Shown here piece by piece: positions 1 through 8,474 of a stretch of DNA of 64,000 nucleotides. The stretch comes from Eisenbergiella tayi. GTDB taxonomy: Bacteria > Bacillota > Clostridia > Lachnospirales > Lachnospiraceae. The position numbers and the translations under genes are program-made. The stretch is taken from positions 375,966 to 439,965 of the forward strand of contig NZ_MPDJ01000001.1 of assembly GCF_001881565.1 (NCBI RefSeq), given 5' to 3'. A model generated the notes under the pieces. It was not told the origin of the DNA. It worked only from the letters and a program-made list of their open reading frames with translations, and made no database searches. Every line of letters starts with the position of its first letter. The first letter of the stretch is position 1.

Positions 1-279
1 GTCCGTAACGGCATCGCTCTCGAATTCCAGATGAATCCAGCTTCCTTCTTCCGAGACATAATTAAAATCCTGATACATCTGCCTCGTCTCAAGCTTCACA
101 CTTTCAGTGGGTGCAATGTACTTCACCTCTCCGGGGATTCCCAGCAGAGGGAGCAGTTCTTTACCGAAATACTGCGCCGCCGTTTTCAGTGCCAGATCCT
201 CATGGTGAATCTCAGTTACTTCAGTCTGTTTCTCTTTCTGTTTTTCTTTCTCCACACAGCCTCCTGTTCCGTAAGGCAT
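1..279 (-). CDS. conserved hypothetical protein, partial (runs off left edge)
   Basis: Ninety-three codons are present and the frame is still open at base 1, so the C-terminus is missing. The visible part reads ALKTAAQYFGKELLPLLG, then APTESVKLETRQMYQDFNY and SWIHLEFESDAVTD. This pattern resembles conserved hypothetical proteins of Lachnospiraceae that I believe are related to PD-(D/E)XK/Rpn nucleases (the ELEFES-type strand), but no function can be given. The ATG at 279 is preceded by GGAGG about 14 bases upstream, which is rather far. A strong promoter ends just upstream (304-332). It is separated from ureD by 368 bp and has its own promoter, so it is probably not part of the urease operon. 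Confidence 0.6.
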   Translation of the reverse strand, partial: MPYGTGGCVEKEKQKEKQTEVTEIHHEDLALKTAAQYFGKELLPLLGIPGEVKYIAPTESVKLETRQMYQDFNYVSEEGSWIHLEFESDAVTD

Positions 280-303
280 GTGTAAATTTCCATCCTCCAC
301 ATA

Positions 304-332
304 ATTATATCTGAAAATCCGACACCGGACAA
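304..332 (-). promoter_or_regulatory. sigma-A promoter for the partial left-end gene
   Basis: On the minus strand TTGTCC (332-327), a 17-base spacer and a perfect TATAAT (309-304) point at the gene starting at 279. The spacer and -35 contain TCCG-N4-CGGA, a possible operator half-site pair. Confidence 0.6.
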
Positions 333-397
333 CTGTCTCTTACTCTTTTCATTTCTTAGTTTCGCTTTTTTATTTTTTCCTGTAATTTTGAAATTAT

Positions 398-412
398 TGT
401 CCGATTCGGACA
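398..412. promoter_or_regulatory. 15-bp palindrome, possible operator
   Basis: TGTCCGATTCGGACA is a perfect palindrome around a central T, lying between the two minus-strand promoters in the 280-647 intergenic gap. No T-tract follows, so it is more likely a protein site than a terminator. Apart from this palindrome and the two promoters I see nothing else in this gap. Confidence 0.35.
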
Positions 413-571
413 GAAATATTGATTTGTTTTATATTTTGACCTTCATTGACACTGTCAGGGCCAAACATATCTTTCGTTTGATGCGGGCTTGTCTTTGATT
501 CTCCGCCCGCAGGAATAAACTTTTTTGCGGATGACAGATTTTTACACATACATCAGCCGCCGGTGTTTTTT

Positions 572-600
572 ATGATAGCATACCATTTCTATATAGTCAA
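572..600 (-). promoter_or_regulatory. second promoter in the gap left of ureD
   Basis: TTGACT (600-595), a 17-base spacer and TATCAT (577-572) read leftward. The transcript would have a leader of about 290 bases before the partial gene at 279, or could encode a small RNA. No open frame with a ribosome site was seen in between. Confidence 0.45.
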
Positions 601-647
601 ATATCCGTGGACAAAACAGGAAAAAAGTATAATAAGTAAAATAACGT

Positions 648-1502
648 TTATTCACTTCCCGGGACTGAATATTCCATACAGCTGCATATTTCATCACATA
701 TTTTTCTCACGGTTTCCGCCCTTCTGCCAAGAATGCGCACCACCAGGTCCCCGGCGGCCGTTCTGGTCACACCGCACTGTACTTCCTGAGCATTTTCTGC
801 CTCTTCTGCCAGACTGCGTATTTCCCTCTCTTTTTCTTTCACCGCCTGCATATGAATCAGCATTCCTGCCATATGGGTATACCCTTCAAACAGCCCCAGT
901 TCCTCCATCGGCCAGGACGCAGGTCGGAAGCGGTTATTTTCTCTGTAGATCAATTTCCCTTTGCAGGAGACCTCTGACAGGGAATGAAAAAAGCGGTAGG
1001 CAAAACGTTCTCCGCAGGCGGCACGGCCGCAGGAAAGCAGCTCCTCATAGATCAGTTCACTGCTCTCATCCTCCAGTTCAATCGCTGTCCTGCTTTCAAA
1101 TGCGGAGCCTCCAAAGGGAATTACCGGAAGAGGCCTGTAACGCAGGACGGAATTGCCGGCAATCCGGATTATCGTATTACGGTACGCGCAGCCGTTGTTC
1201 ATTTTATGTATTTTTTCATAGGACTGAGATGTCACGGCAAGCCGTGCCCCTCTCTCTGTTTCAATGCGGATCCACTGGCTGTCGCCTTCCATAATTCCCG
1301 GAGAAGCGCACATGATCATCACCTCTTTGCCTCCATCCTTACGTGGAAATGAAGTCATGATCTTAAAGGGCGCGGTAAAGCCAAGCTCACGAAGGAAGGT
1401 TTCTTCGCCATCCCATCCTGCGGTCAGCCTCAGTTCCGATTTTCTGCCAAATGCATTTTCCGTCCCTTTTTCCATTCCATTCTCCGCCATTCTCTCAGAC
1501 AT
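648..1502 (-). CDS. ureD: urease accessory protein UreD (UreH)
   Basis: A protein of 284 residues, the usual UreD length. UreD binds apo-urease and, with UreF and UreG, forms the GTP-dependent complex that delivers nickel to the UreC active site in the cytoplasm. The N-terminal segment [21 protein letters not shown], with [33 protein letters not shown] in two parts after it, matches the family's characteristic strand and 'T.Q...K.H' stretch. It is the last gene of the ure operon and its ATG overlaps the ureG stop by 8 bases. A TTG nine bases further upstream is a weaker alternative start. No clear terminator follows it. Confidence 0.88.
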   Translation of the reverse strand: MSERMAENGMEKGTENAFGRKSELRLTAGWDGEETFLRELGFTAPFKIMTSFPRKDGGKEVMIMCASPGIMEGDSQWIRIETERGARLAVTSQSYEKIHKMNNGCAYRNTIIRIAGNSVLRYRPLPVIPFGGSAFESRTAIELEDESSELIYEELLSCGRAACGERFAYRFFHSLSEVSCKGKLIYRENNRFRPASWPMEELGLFEGYTHMAGMLIHMQAVKEKEREIRSLAEEAENAQEVQCGVTRTAAGDLVVRILGRRAETVRKICDEICSCMEYSVPGSE

Positions 1503-2106
1503 TCTCTTCAAACAATACGCTCTTTTTTATCCATTCCACAACACGATCCACTCCCGAATCTCCTCTGATATTTGTAAAAAGGAAGGGCCGGTTTCCACGC
1601 ATTCTGCGGGAATCCCTGTCCATGATCTCAAGGCTTGCCCCTACCATTTCCGCCAGATCGATTTTATTGATAATGAGCAGGTCCGAACGGGTAATGCCCG
1701 GGCCTCCTTTTCTGGGAATCTTATCGCCTTCCGCCACATCAATAACAAAAATAGTGGCATCGGCAAGTTCGGGGCTGAAGGTGGCGGACAGGTTATCCCC
1801 GCCGCTTTCAATAAAAACAATCTGAATGTCGGGAAACTGTTCCAGCAGCTCATCCACTGCCTCCAGATTCATGGATGCATCCTCCCGTATGGCTGTATGG
1901 GGGCAGCCTCCCGTTTCCACACCTATTATCCGTTCCTTCGGCATAATACTGTTTTTACACAGGAACTCCGCATCCTCCTTGGTATATATGTCATTGGTGA
2001 TAACCCCAATGCTGTAATCACCTGCCATTTTTCTGGTCAGGCTTTCTATCAGGGCCGTTTTCCCGGAACCTACCGGACCTGCCACTCCTATTTTTACATA
2101 TGACAT
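1495..2106 (-). CDS. ureG: urease accessory GTPase UreG
   Basis: A protein of 203 residues. The P-loop GPVGSGKT is at residues 10-17, and the SIMIBI GTPase signatures follow: the ESGGDNL switch region and the NKIDLAE guanine-specificity motif. UreG hydrolyses GTP to drive nickel insertion into urease and carries the conserved CPH nickel-binding motif ([15 protein letters not shown]). It sits between ureF (98-bp gap) and ureD (overlap), in the standard accessory gene order. The ribosome site AAGGGA lies ten bases before the ATG. Family assignment is very secure. Confidence 0.95.
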   Translation of the reverse strand: MSYVKIGVAGPVGSGKTALIESLTRKMAGDYSIGVITNDIYTKEDAEFLCKNSIMPKERIIGVETGGCPHTAIREDASMNLEAVDELLEQFPDIQIVFIESGGDNLSATFSPELADATIFVIDVAEGDKIPRKGGPGITRSDLLIINKIDLAEMVGASLEIMDRDSRRMRGNRPFLFTNIRGDSGVDRVVEWIKKSVLFEENV

Positions 2107-2204
2107 CGCTCTGCTTCCCTTCTTTTTCTCATCTTATATTCCATTACCAATACAGCATTACTGTGATATTATGCAGCATTATACCAGCCAAAGGCATAAA
2201 TGCC

Positions 2205-2903
2205 CTATGACATAAATAAACGGGAGTACAGACCTTCATGCTGCATACACCTGACTTCAAATCCCGGGGTACAGGCCCCGTAATCCTCCAATGTCAGCTG
2301 TTTTACCTGTTCCGTCACTGCAGGCCAGATTTCCCTGCATGCAAACAAAAGCTTTTGTCCGGCTGTCTGGCTTAAGGGAATTGTCTTCACACAGTTGGTC
2401 ACCATGGCCGAGGTCAGGGAATACAGATAATGCTCCAGCATCCTGTCCTCATCTATGCCTGCCGCGGCGCAGAATACCCCATAGGCAGCCGCATGGGTTT
2501 TGCTGCCTTCCGCCTTTGCGTACCTTGCAAATATTTTTTTGTCCATGGGAACCGGCAGCATTCCTGCGGTTTTAATAAAACGGGAACCCATCTTTTCCCC
2601 GGCTCTTCTTACCTCCTCCGGTGAACGGGAAGCAGCGGCAAGCTCCTCCAATACAAGAAGCTCCTGCAAAGCATTCTCACTGTCCTGCGCCGCTGCCTCA
2701 TAAGCCAAACGCGCCAGCAGCAGTTCGTTAAAGCAAACGCTGAAACGAAGATTGTTCCGAATATACTCTGCAGCGCTCTCTTCGTCCGATACCAGTTCCT
2801 TCTGGATGTATGTTTCCAGCCCATAAGAATGAGAATAGCCGCCGATGGGAAACAGCGCATCATTTATCTGTAAAAGCAAAAATTGTTTTTCCTGTTCCGT
2901 CAT
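2205..2903 (-). CDS. ureF: urease accessory protein UreF
   Basis: A protein of 232 residues. UreF is the all-helical dimeric protein that bridges UreD and UreG and acts on the UreG GTPase during urease maturation. Recognisable are the N-terminal FLLLQINDALFPIGGYSHS and the following GLETYIQ, both highly conserved in UreF, and the C-terminal glycine/aromatic segment LEDYGACTPGFEVRCMQHE. The ATG follows AAAGGACAGGG. It lies 80 bp downstream of ureE in the ureABCEFGD operon. Confidence 0.92.
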   Translation of the reverse strand: MTEQEKQFLLLQINDALFPIGGYSHSYGLETYIQKELVSDEESAAEYIRNNLRFSVCFNELLLARLAYEAAAQDSENALQELLVLEELAAASRSPEEVRRAGEKMGSRFIKTAGMLPVPMDKKIFARYAKAEGSKTHAAAYGVFCAAAGIDEDRMLEHYLYSLTSAMVTNCVKTIPLSQTAGQKLLFACREIWPAVTEQVKQLTLEDYGACTPGFEVRCMQHEGLYSRLFMS

Positions 2904-2983
2904 CCCTGTCCTTTCCGGCTTTCCTTCCGCTTTCGGTTCTCACGTTCCATTTTCCGTCCGGATAAGTCAAATCCCTGCGGGAA

Positions 2984-3466
2984 TCAATGGGTATGGCTGC
3001 TGACCGTGGAAGAGATACTTTTATCAAAATTAAACTTTACCAGCTTTTTACAGGCCGTAACTCCGTGAAGCTTGTTCAGCAGCTGAAGAGTCGGTTCATT
3101 ATATGGCGTGACGAACTGCATTTCCGTCTCTCCCCACAGCAGCGCCGCATGTTTATTTCCCAGCTCATAGCAAACCTTTGCCACCATATCCGGATGGGCG
3201 GCATCCACATCAATTACAATGGCCTCACAGGGAGGTATTGTAACCGCGATCACCCAATTGTCATCCTGCCAGAGTATGTCTCCTTCACGAAGGCCTCTGG
3301 TAAGGATATCCGTATCCAGCCGGATTCCGATTTCCAGTCCCGAACCCGTCGTTTTCTGATGAAGCCTTTTATACGCTTCATGCCATTCTATTTCCACATA
3401 ATCCGCCTGACAGTCCGCAAAGGCGGGATCCGCCATGCTACCAAGTATCTTTTCACACAGAATCAT
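2984..3466 (-). CDS. ureE: urease nickel metallochaperone UreE
   Basis: A protein of 160 residues. UreE supplies nickel to UreG. An N-terminal beta-barrel-like domain is followed by the ferredoxin-fold metal-binding domain containing CYELGNKHAALLWGETEMQ, with the conserved GNKH histidine that binds nickel at the dimer interface. The C-terminus ends SSHTH: the long poly-histidine tail of some homologues is nearly absent here, with two histidines left. The start has a clear ribosome site (GCAGGAGGTAACA before ATG). It is 45 bp downstream of ureC. Confidence 0.92.
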   Translation of the reverse strand: MILCEKILGSMADPAFADCQADYVEIEWHEAYKRLHQKTTGSGLEIGIRLDTDILTRGLREGDILWQDDNWVIAVTIPPCEAIVIDVDAAHPDMVAKVCYELGNKHAALLWGETEMQFVTPYNEPTLQLLNKLHGVTACKKLVKFNFDKSISSTVSSHTH

Positions 3467-3511
3467 TGTTACCTCCTGCCTGAGGCTTCCCAGGCTTTTT
3501 TATCATTTTTC

Positions 3512-5230
3512 TCAAAAAAGATTATAAAGCTGTGTAAGCGGCAGCCTTTCCGCCGGCTTTGAAGTCAGAAGAACACCGTCCGCCCTCACCTCATAGGTTT
3601 CCGGATCCACAAGGATCTCCGGTGTTTTATCATTCAGAAGCATATCCTTTTTCCCTATTTTCCGGGTGTTGTGTACAGGCAGTACCTGTTTTTGCAGATG
3701 CAGGCGTTCACGGATGCCTCCCTCACAGGCCGCCTGGGACACAAAGGTGATGCAGGTATTGTATTTTGCCCTGCCGTGGGCGCCGAACATATGCTGATAC
3801 ATGACCGGCTGGGTGGTTGGTATGGAGGCATTGGCATCTCCCATTTTGGAAGCGATAATCATGCCTCCCTTTATGATGATATCAGGCCGGATTCCGAAAA
3901 ATGCCGGATTCCAAAGTACCAGATCCGCCGTTTTCCCGATTTCCACACTTCCCACATAATCAGAAATTCCGTGAGTGATCGCCGGGTTAATCGTATACTT
4001 GGCAATATAACGCCGGATGCGGAAATTGTCACAGTATTCCCCGTCTCCCGGAAGCGCGCCTCTCTCTTCCTTCATTTTATGTGCGGTCTGCCATGTCCGG
4101 GTGATTACCTCCCCAATCCGTCCCATTGCCTGGGAATCCGAACTCATCATGCTGAATACCCCCATATCATGAAGCACATCCTCCGCAGCAATGGTTTCGG
4201 GCCTGATCCTGGAATCCGCAAACGCCACATCCTCCGGTATATTTTTATCCAGATGATGGCACACCATCAGCATATCCAGATGTTCATCCAGCGTGTTGAC
4301 CGTAAAAGGCATGGTTGGATTTGTGGAGGAAGGAAGGATATTGGGAGCCGCCGCCGCCCTGATAATATCCGGCGCATGGCCGCCGCCGGCCCCTTCCGTG
4401 TGATACGTATGTATGACTCTGCCGCCGATGGCCGCCAATGTATCTTCCACGCAGCCGCCTTCATTCAATGTATCCGTGTGGATTGCCACCTGCACATCAT
4501 AAGCATCCGCCACCCGCAGACAGTGATCGATGACCGCCGGAGTAGCTCCCCAGTCCTCATGGATTTTCAGTCCCATGGCTCCCGCCTTCACCTGCTCCTC
4601 CAGCGCCGCTTCATCGGAACAGTTCCCTTTTCCCAGGAAACCCAGATTCATGGGATATTCCTCCGCCGCCTCCAGCATCCGGGCCAGATTCCAGGGGCCG
4701 GGCGTACAGGTAGTGGCATTGGTTCCGTCAGCCGGTCCGGTTCCCCCTCCTATCATGGTAGTAACTCCTGAAAACAATGCGCAGTCGATCTGCTGTGGGC
4801 AGATAAAATGGATATGAGTATCGATCCCGCCTGCCGTCAGGATCATCCCTTCCCCTGCCAAAGCCTCTGTGGAGGCTCCAATGGTCATGCCCTTCGTCAC
4901 GCCATCCATAATATCCGGATTTCCGGCCTTTCCGATACCTGCAATTTTTCCGTCCCGGATTCCGATATCCGCCTTGAATATCCCCGTATAGTCAATCACA
5001 AGCGCATTGGTGATAACCAGATCCAGATCGCCGTCTTCATGAGTGGTTCTTACCGACTGTCCCATGCCGTCCCGTATGGTCTTGCCGCCTCCGAACTTCA
5101 CCTCTTCCCCATAGATGGTATAATCCCTTTCCACCTTTGCGAATAAATTGGTATCTGCCAGCCGGACACTGTCTCCCACCGTCGGCCCATACATCAAACC
5201 ATACTGCTTTGCATCGATCCGATAACTCAT
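3512..5230 (-). CDS. ureC: urease alpha subunit UreC (catalytic)
   Basis: A protein of 572 residues, full family length. It hydrolyses urea to ammonia and carbamate at a di-nickel site in the cytoplasm. All active-site elements are visible: the HIH metal pair in [12 protein letters not shown] (near residue 136), the carbamylated lysine in GLKIHEDWG, the histidines in [11 protein letters not shown] and [17 protein letters not shown], the mobile-flap histidine in [22 protein letters not shown] (written as in the family), and the metal aspartate in [14 protein letters not shown]. The ATG overlaps the ureB stop as ATGA, indicating translational coupling. Confidence 0.97.
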   Translation of the reverse strand: MSYRIDAKQYGLMYGPTVGDSVRLADTNLFAKVERDYTIYGEEVKFGGGKTIRDGMGQSVRTTHEDGDLDLVITNALVIDYTGIFKADIGIRDGKIAGIGKAGNPDIMDGVTKGMTIGASTEALAGEGMILTAGGIDTHIHFICPQQIDCALFSGVTTMIGGGTGPADGTNATTCTPGPWNLARMLEAAEEYPMNLGFLGKGNCSDEAALEEQVKAGAMGLKIHEDWGATPAVIDHCLRVADAYDVQVAIHTDTLNEGGCVEDTLAAIGGRVIHTYHTEGAGGGHAPDIIRAAAAPNILPSSTNPTMPFTVNTLDEHLDMLMVCHHLDKNIPEDVAFADSRIRPETIAAEDVLHDMGVFSMMSSDSQAMGRIGEVITRTWQTAHKMKEERGALPGDGEYCDNFRIRRYIAKYTINPAITHGISDYVGSVEIGKTADLVLWNPAFFGIRPDIIIKGGMIIASKMGDANASIPTTQPVMYQHMFGAHGRAKYNTCITFVSQAACEGGIRERLHLQKQVLPVHNTRKIGKKDMLLNDKTPEILVDPETYEVRADGVLLTSKPAERLPLTQLYNLF

Positions 5231-5607
5231 AACACGCCTCCTTTTGGGGAAAGCATTCCTTTCTCCGCCGCTTTTTCCATAGCAGCCTCCCGGTTATCCG
5301 GCACCGCTTCCCCTCTGGTCAAATCATTACAGCCATAAACAATCTTCCTGCCGCCCAGCTCCACCAGCCGTACCTTCTTTTCCTCCCCCGGTTCAAAACG
5401 CACACTTGTCCCGGAGGGAATATCCAGCCGAAAACCGAAGGCCGACTCTCTGTCAAAGGTAAGCAGCCGGTTCACCTCGAAGAAATGATAGTGGGATCCA
5501 ACCTGCACAGGCCTGTCTCCCACATTAGCCACCAGCAGCTCTCTGGTTTCCTTTCCTTCATTCAAAACAATCTCTCTGTCCGCAATAACCATAGCCCCTG
5601 GTTTCAT
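5227..5607 (-). CDS. ureB: urease beta subunit UreB
   Basis: A protein of 126 residues. This is the small non-catalytic subunit that packs with UreA and UreC in the urease trimer of heterotrimers. Typical signatures are [37 protein letters not shown] and [12 protein letters not shown] followed by [13 protein letters not shown] chose the ATG at 5607, which overlaps the ureA stop (ATGA) and has AAGGAAGG eight bases upstream. A GTG at 5616 in the same frame is too close to that site. The C-terminal tail after NDLTRGE is slightly extended. Confidence 0.95.
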   Translation of the reverse strand: MKPGAMVIADREIVLNEGKETRELLVANVGDRPVQVGSHYHFFEVNRLLTFDRESAFGFRLDIPSGTSVRFEPGEEKKVRLVELGGRKIVYGCNDLTRGEAVPDNREAAMEKAAEKGMLSPKGGVL

Positions 5608-5948
5608 TCTCCGCACCTTCCTTTCCCGCAGATAAAAGCCGGCCCCGGCTGAATGGGATTATGTACCGTCACCAGCTTGGTGCCGTCCGGGAAAGTAGCT
5701 TCCACCTGCACCTCGCTCACCATATCCGCCACACCTTCCATCACATCCTCTGTGGAAAGCATTTTTCTTCCCAGCTCCATCAGCTCCGCCACCGTCTTTC
5801 CATCTCTTGCATACTCCAGCAGACCGGAAGCAAGGAAGCTTACCGCCTCCACATAATTCAGCCGCAGCCCTCTCCGTCCCCGTTCTCCGGCAAGCTCTCC
5901 CGCCATATGAAGCATCAGCTTTTCCTGATCCTTAGGTGTAAAATGCAT
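5604..5948 (-). CDS. ureA: urease gamma subunit UreA
   Basis: A protein of 114 residues, slightly longer than the roughly 100 usual for separate gamma subunits because of a short glycine/cysteine-rich tail ([10 protein letters not shown]) overlapping the ureB start. Core signatures: [50 protein letters not shown], and [17 protein letters not shown] at the end. The frame is open further upstream, but the ATG at 5948 has a perfect AAAGGAG six bases before it and matches the family start. This is the first gene of the ure operon. Confidence 0.95.
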   Translation of the reverse strand: MHFTPKDQEKLMLHMAGELAGERGRRGLRLNYVEAVSFLASGLLEYARDGKTVAELMELGRKMLSTEDVMEGVADMVSEVQVEATFPDGTKLVTVHNPIQPGPAFICGKGRCGE

Positions 5949-5963
5949 ATCTGCTCCTTTCCC

Positions 5964-5987
5964 CACGCCGCATAATTTTCCGGCGTG
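5964..5987 (-). promoter_or_regulatory. hairpin in the ureA leader
   Basis: CACGCCG and CGGCGTG form a perfect 7-bp stem with a ten-base loop, ending about ten bases before the ureA ribosome site. There is no T-tract, so it is not a terminator. It could affect translation or mRNA stability. Confidence 0.4.
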
Positions 5988-6012
5988 TTCCTCATCAATA
6001 TCCCTAAATAAC

Positions 6013-6046
6013 AAAAAAGCAGGAGCCGATATATATCGACTCCTGC
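6013..6046 (-). terminator. rho-independent terminator of the Rpn-like gene
   Basis: GCAGGAG...CTCCTGC extended by CGATATATATCG gives a stem of about 12 pairs (one U-G pair in minus-strand RNA), followed on the minus strand by TTTTTT. It separates the nuclease gene from ureA, so the urease operon needs its own promoter or read-through. Confidence 0.8.
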
Positions 6047-6070
6047 GTCCACGTCCTTATATTAAAACAA

Positions 6071-7102
6071 TCATTCCCTTTCGTCAAGATCCAGAATACC
6101 GGCCTGATCCAAAAAATCCTGCAGCGATTCGCTTTTCGCCGCTGCCTTCAGCCATTGCTTCAAAACCGGAAGATTTGATTCCGAAAGGATTCTCTCCCGC
6201 AGTTCTTTGGGAATTTTCCCCAGATCCTCCAGAAGCTCAAGCACACTTTCGGCCTTACCGACTACTTCTCCGGCCGCTTTTCCAACTGCCTCTCCCTCTT
6301 CATATCCAGCCTCTCTTCCTACACTGAATTCGGCGGCACGGATTTTCTTCAGTTCCTCTTCTTCGTTATATTCAAAGATCGACACTGCTACCACCTCCGC
6401 TCTCTGTTTAGTCAAAAAATCCGCCAGGATATTCTTTTTAATACATTCCGTCACGGCCCTGTCCACCGCTTCCGCAATCTCCATAGTGGCCGCGTACTTC
6501 CGGATACATTCCACAAACTGGCAGTATTCCTTCAAAGTTTTACACCGCTGCATCAGTTTCCTGTTATTCCCCTGATTGATATTAAGCATCAGAACCTTTA
6601 ATTCCAACTCCGGAGATGCCACCTTCTTTTCATACGCATCCGACAGCTTTAATACTCTGCGCTCCGGCTGTTTTTCCGTCCCGTTATAAAATACCACAAA
6701 CCGCGGAACCGGAATTTTTACCAGCTTGCTGGAATAAAGCGTATCTTCTGCCATATACTTTTCCAGCTGCTTTGCAGCATACATAAGATCCCTGAGCGGC
6801 ATATTAGGATTAAAGGTAGATTGATGCTCATACAGATTCATTTCCGAATCAAACAGGAAAGAAACATCATTTTTCATCCCCATATAAATCGCATTTTCCA
6901 GCGTACATACCTCCAGCTCCGCCGCATCCTCATAGTCCGTTCCGTTCAGGGCATTATACAGCTCCAGCAATTTTGTCCTGTCCTTATAAATCATACGGAA
7001 TACCGTATCTTTGTGGTTCCTCACCACATGAAGCCCCTCTCCTGCCACAGAATAATTCTCTTCCATGGATTGTTTTTCTTCCATGGATTGTTTTTCTTCC
7101 AT
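6071..7102 (-). CDS. Rpn family recombination-promoting nuclease / PD-(D/E)XK transposase-like protein
   Basis: A protein of 343 residues. The body matches the Rpn/PD-(D/E)XK family: KDTVFRMIYKDRTKLLELYNALNG, then a D-x-n-E core in DVSFLFDSEMNLYEHQST, a lysine-containing LVKIPVPRFVVFYNGTEK strand, and the typical C-terminal GREAGYEEGEAVGKAAGE repeat-like helix. Relatives are DNA endonucleases linked to recombination and are often mobile. The N-terminus is odd: MEEKQS, MEEKQS, MEENYS, i.e. an 18-bp tandem repeat with an ATG starting each unit. The ribosome site AAAGGAG precedes the first ATG. It interrupts the urt-ure arrangement and has its own terminator. Confidence 0.75.
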   Translation of the reverse strand: MEEKQSMEEKQSMEENYSVAGEGLHVVRNHKDTVFRMIYKDRTKLLELYNALNGTDYEDAAELEVCTLENAIYMGMKNDVSFLFDSEMNLYEHQSTFNPNMPLRDLMYAAKQLEKYMAEDTLYSSKLVKIPVPRFVVFYNGTEKQPERRVLKLSDAYEKKVASPELELKVLMLNINQGNNRKLMQRCKTLKEYCQFVECIRKYAATMEIAEAVDRAVTECIKKNILADFLTKQRAEVVAVSIFEYNEEEELKKIRAAEFSVGREAGYEEGEAVGKAAGEVVGKAESVLELLEDLGKIPKELRERILSESNLPVLKQWLKAAAKSESLQDFLDQAGILDLDERE

Positions 7103-7380
7103 AAACTGCTCCTTTCTGCAATTATGCGCAGGAAACAGCCTTACAGAAAAAAATCATCCCTTCTCTTCCATCCGCCTGACCCCTGCCTGTTATTCATTGG
7201 ATTAAGCATAGAGTCTCTGAATGGAAATAGAATTTAAGATGGCGAAACGCCCAGATTCACAGAATAATATGCTCAAACATATCTTAACACTTTACCGTCA
7301 AAATCTCAACCCCATTTATAACTAAACTTTTATTTCAAATTTTTGAATACTTCTGAATTTCATACAATATAACTGCCTGA
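7103..7380. other. intergenic, AT-rich, no gene seen
   Basis: Upstream of the Rpn-like gene and left of the fold-back element, this stretch holds only short AT-rich sequence. It presumably contains the Rpn gene promoter, but no convincing -35/-10 pair was fixed. Confidence 0.5.
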
Positions 7381-7768
7381 AAGAAATCCCTTCCCCGCCT
7401 GTCTCTCAGCATTTTCTTTGCGGCCGGAGAACCTGCCTGCGCTGCCCCGGATTTCAGCCGGACAGACCGGACGCGTTCCCTCTGTACCACCGGCGGCATC
7501 TCAAGAAAAGGGAGCTGTTTCTTACTATTTTGTTCCTATGCTCCGCTGTCCGTCCTTAGCGGCGTTGTTTGACGACCAAAGGGAGGAGTTCAGCCGCGTT
7601 GACAGAGGAGAATAGGGACAAAATAGTTAGAAACAGCCCCTTTTCTTGTCTGCCGCCGGCGGTACAGAGGGAACGCGTCCGGTCTGTCCGGCTGAAATCC
7701 GGGGCAGCGCAGGCAGGTTCTCCGGCCGCAAAGAAAATGCTGAGAGACAGGCGGGGAAGGGATTTCTT
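7381..7768. repeat. 388-bp fold-back element with ~170-bp inverted arms
   Basis: The left arm 7381-7550 is the reverse complement of the right arm 7601-7768. The outer 107 bp match perfectly by eye, the inner 60 bp carry scattered mismatches and a 2-base indel, and a 50-bp unique centre separates the arms. The arms start AAGAAATCCCTTCCCCGCC. A TGCCT pentamer occurs just outside each end (7374-7378 and 7768-7772), possibly a target duplication but not quite flush. The right end is two to five bases from the urtE stop codon. No transposase is encoded, so a MITE-like element or a recent inverted duplication fits. The transcript would form a very long hairpin. Confidence 0.85.
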
Positions 7769-7773
7769 GCCTC

Positions 7774-8460
7774 CTACAACGACATAGTGGCCTGCAGTTT
7801 TTCCTGGTCCAGTTCCTCCGGATCCCCATCCATAATAATCCGCCCATTCTCCATCACATAACAATAATCCGCAATCTCCATCACAAATTCCAGATACTGC
7901 TCCACAATCAGAACTGCCATACGGGATTTCAGTTCCGTGATGACCCGCCCGATTTCCTGGATAACAGATGGCTGGATTCCTTCCGTAGGTTCATCCAGAA
8001 TCAGCAGAGCAGGCTCCGCCGCCACGGCCCGCGCTATCGCCAGCTGCTGCTGCTGGCCTCCGGATAAATCCCCGCCCTTTCTTTTACGGAATTCATTCAG
8101 TATCGGAAAGGTTTCATAAATAAAATCCGGTATACCGCCCTTTCCCTTTTTCGCCTCCAGGCCGAGAAGAATGTTTTCTTCCACAGTAAGCTGGGGAAAG
8201 ATTTCCCGCCCCTGTGGGACATAGCCGATTCCCTTTTTGGCCCTTTCATAAACCGGAAGATCCTGAATCTCCTTATCATCCAGCAAAATCTTTCCCTGAG
8301 GTGTTTTTACAAGTCCCATGACCGACTTGAGCGTGGTCGTCTTTCCCGCACCGTTTCTTCCTACCAGGCAGGTCACACGGCCTTTGGGCGCTTCCAGGCT
8401 CACATGGCGCAGCACCATTCCTTCCCCGTAGGAAGCGTACACATCCTTCAGTTCAAACAT
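7774..8460 (-). CDS. urtE: urea ABC transporter ATP-binding protein UrtE
   Basis: A protein of 228 residues, of the LivF-like ATPase type. It powers urea import together with UrtD. Walker A GRNGAGKTT is near residue 34, the signature LSGGQQQQLAIARA near 135 and Walker B LLILDEPTEG follows. The IGYVPQGREIFPQLTVEENI block is typical of UrtE/LivF. It is the last gene of urtABCDE, 14 bp after urtD. The stop codon abuts the fold-back element. UrtE rather than generic LivF is assigned because of the adjacent urease genes and the UrtA sequence. Confidence 0.9.
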   Translation of the reverse strand: MFELKDVYASYGEGMVLRHVSLEAPKGRVTCLVGRNGAGKTTTLKSVMGLVKTPQGKILLDDKEIQDLPVYERAKKGIGYVPQGREIFPQLTVEENILLGLEAKKGKGGIPDFIYETFPILNEFRKRKGGDLSGGQQQQLAIARAVAAEPALLILDEPTEGIQPSVIQEIGRVITELKSRMAVLIVEQYLEFVMEIADYCYVMENGRIIMDGDPEELDQEKLQATMSL

Positions 8461-8474
8461 TCTCTTTCCTCCCT

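Noticed and set aside
3671..4771. 366-codon open frame opposite ureC
   Set aside because: Antisense shadow of a gene whose catalytic motifs are all intact; composition is low-complexity and no family is visible.
7418..7864. Several open frames of 65-102 codons inside the fold-back element
   Set aside because: They mirror each other because of the inverted repeat, lack convincing ribosome sites, and one runs into urtE in the wrong frame.
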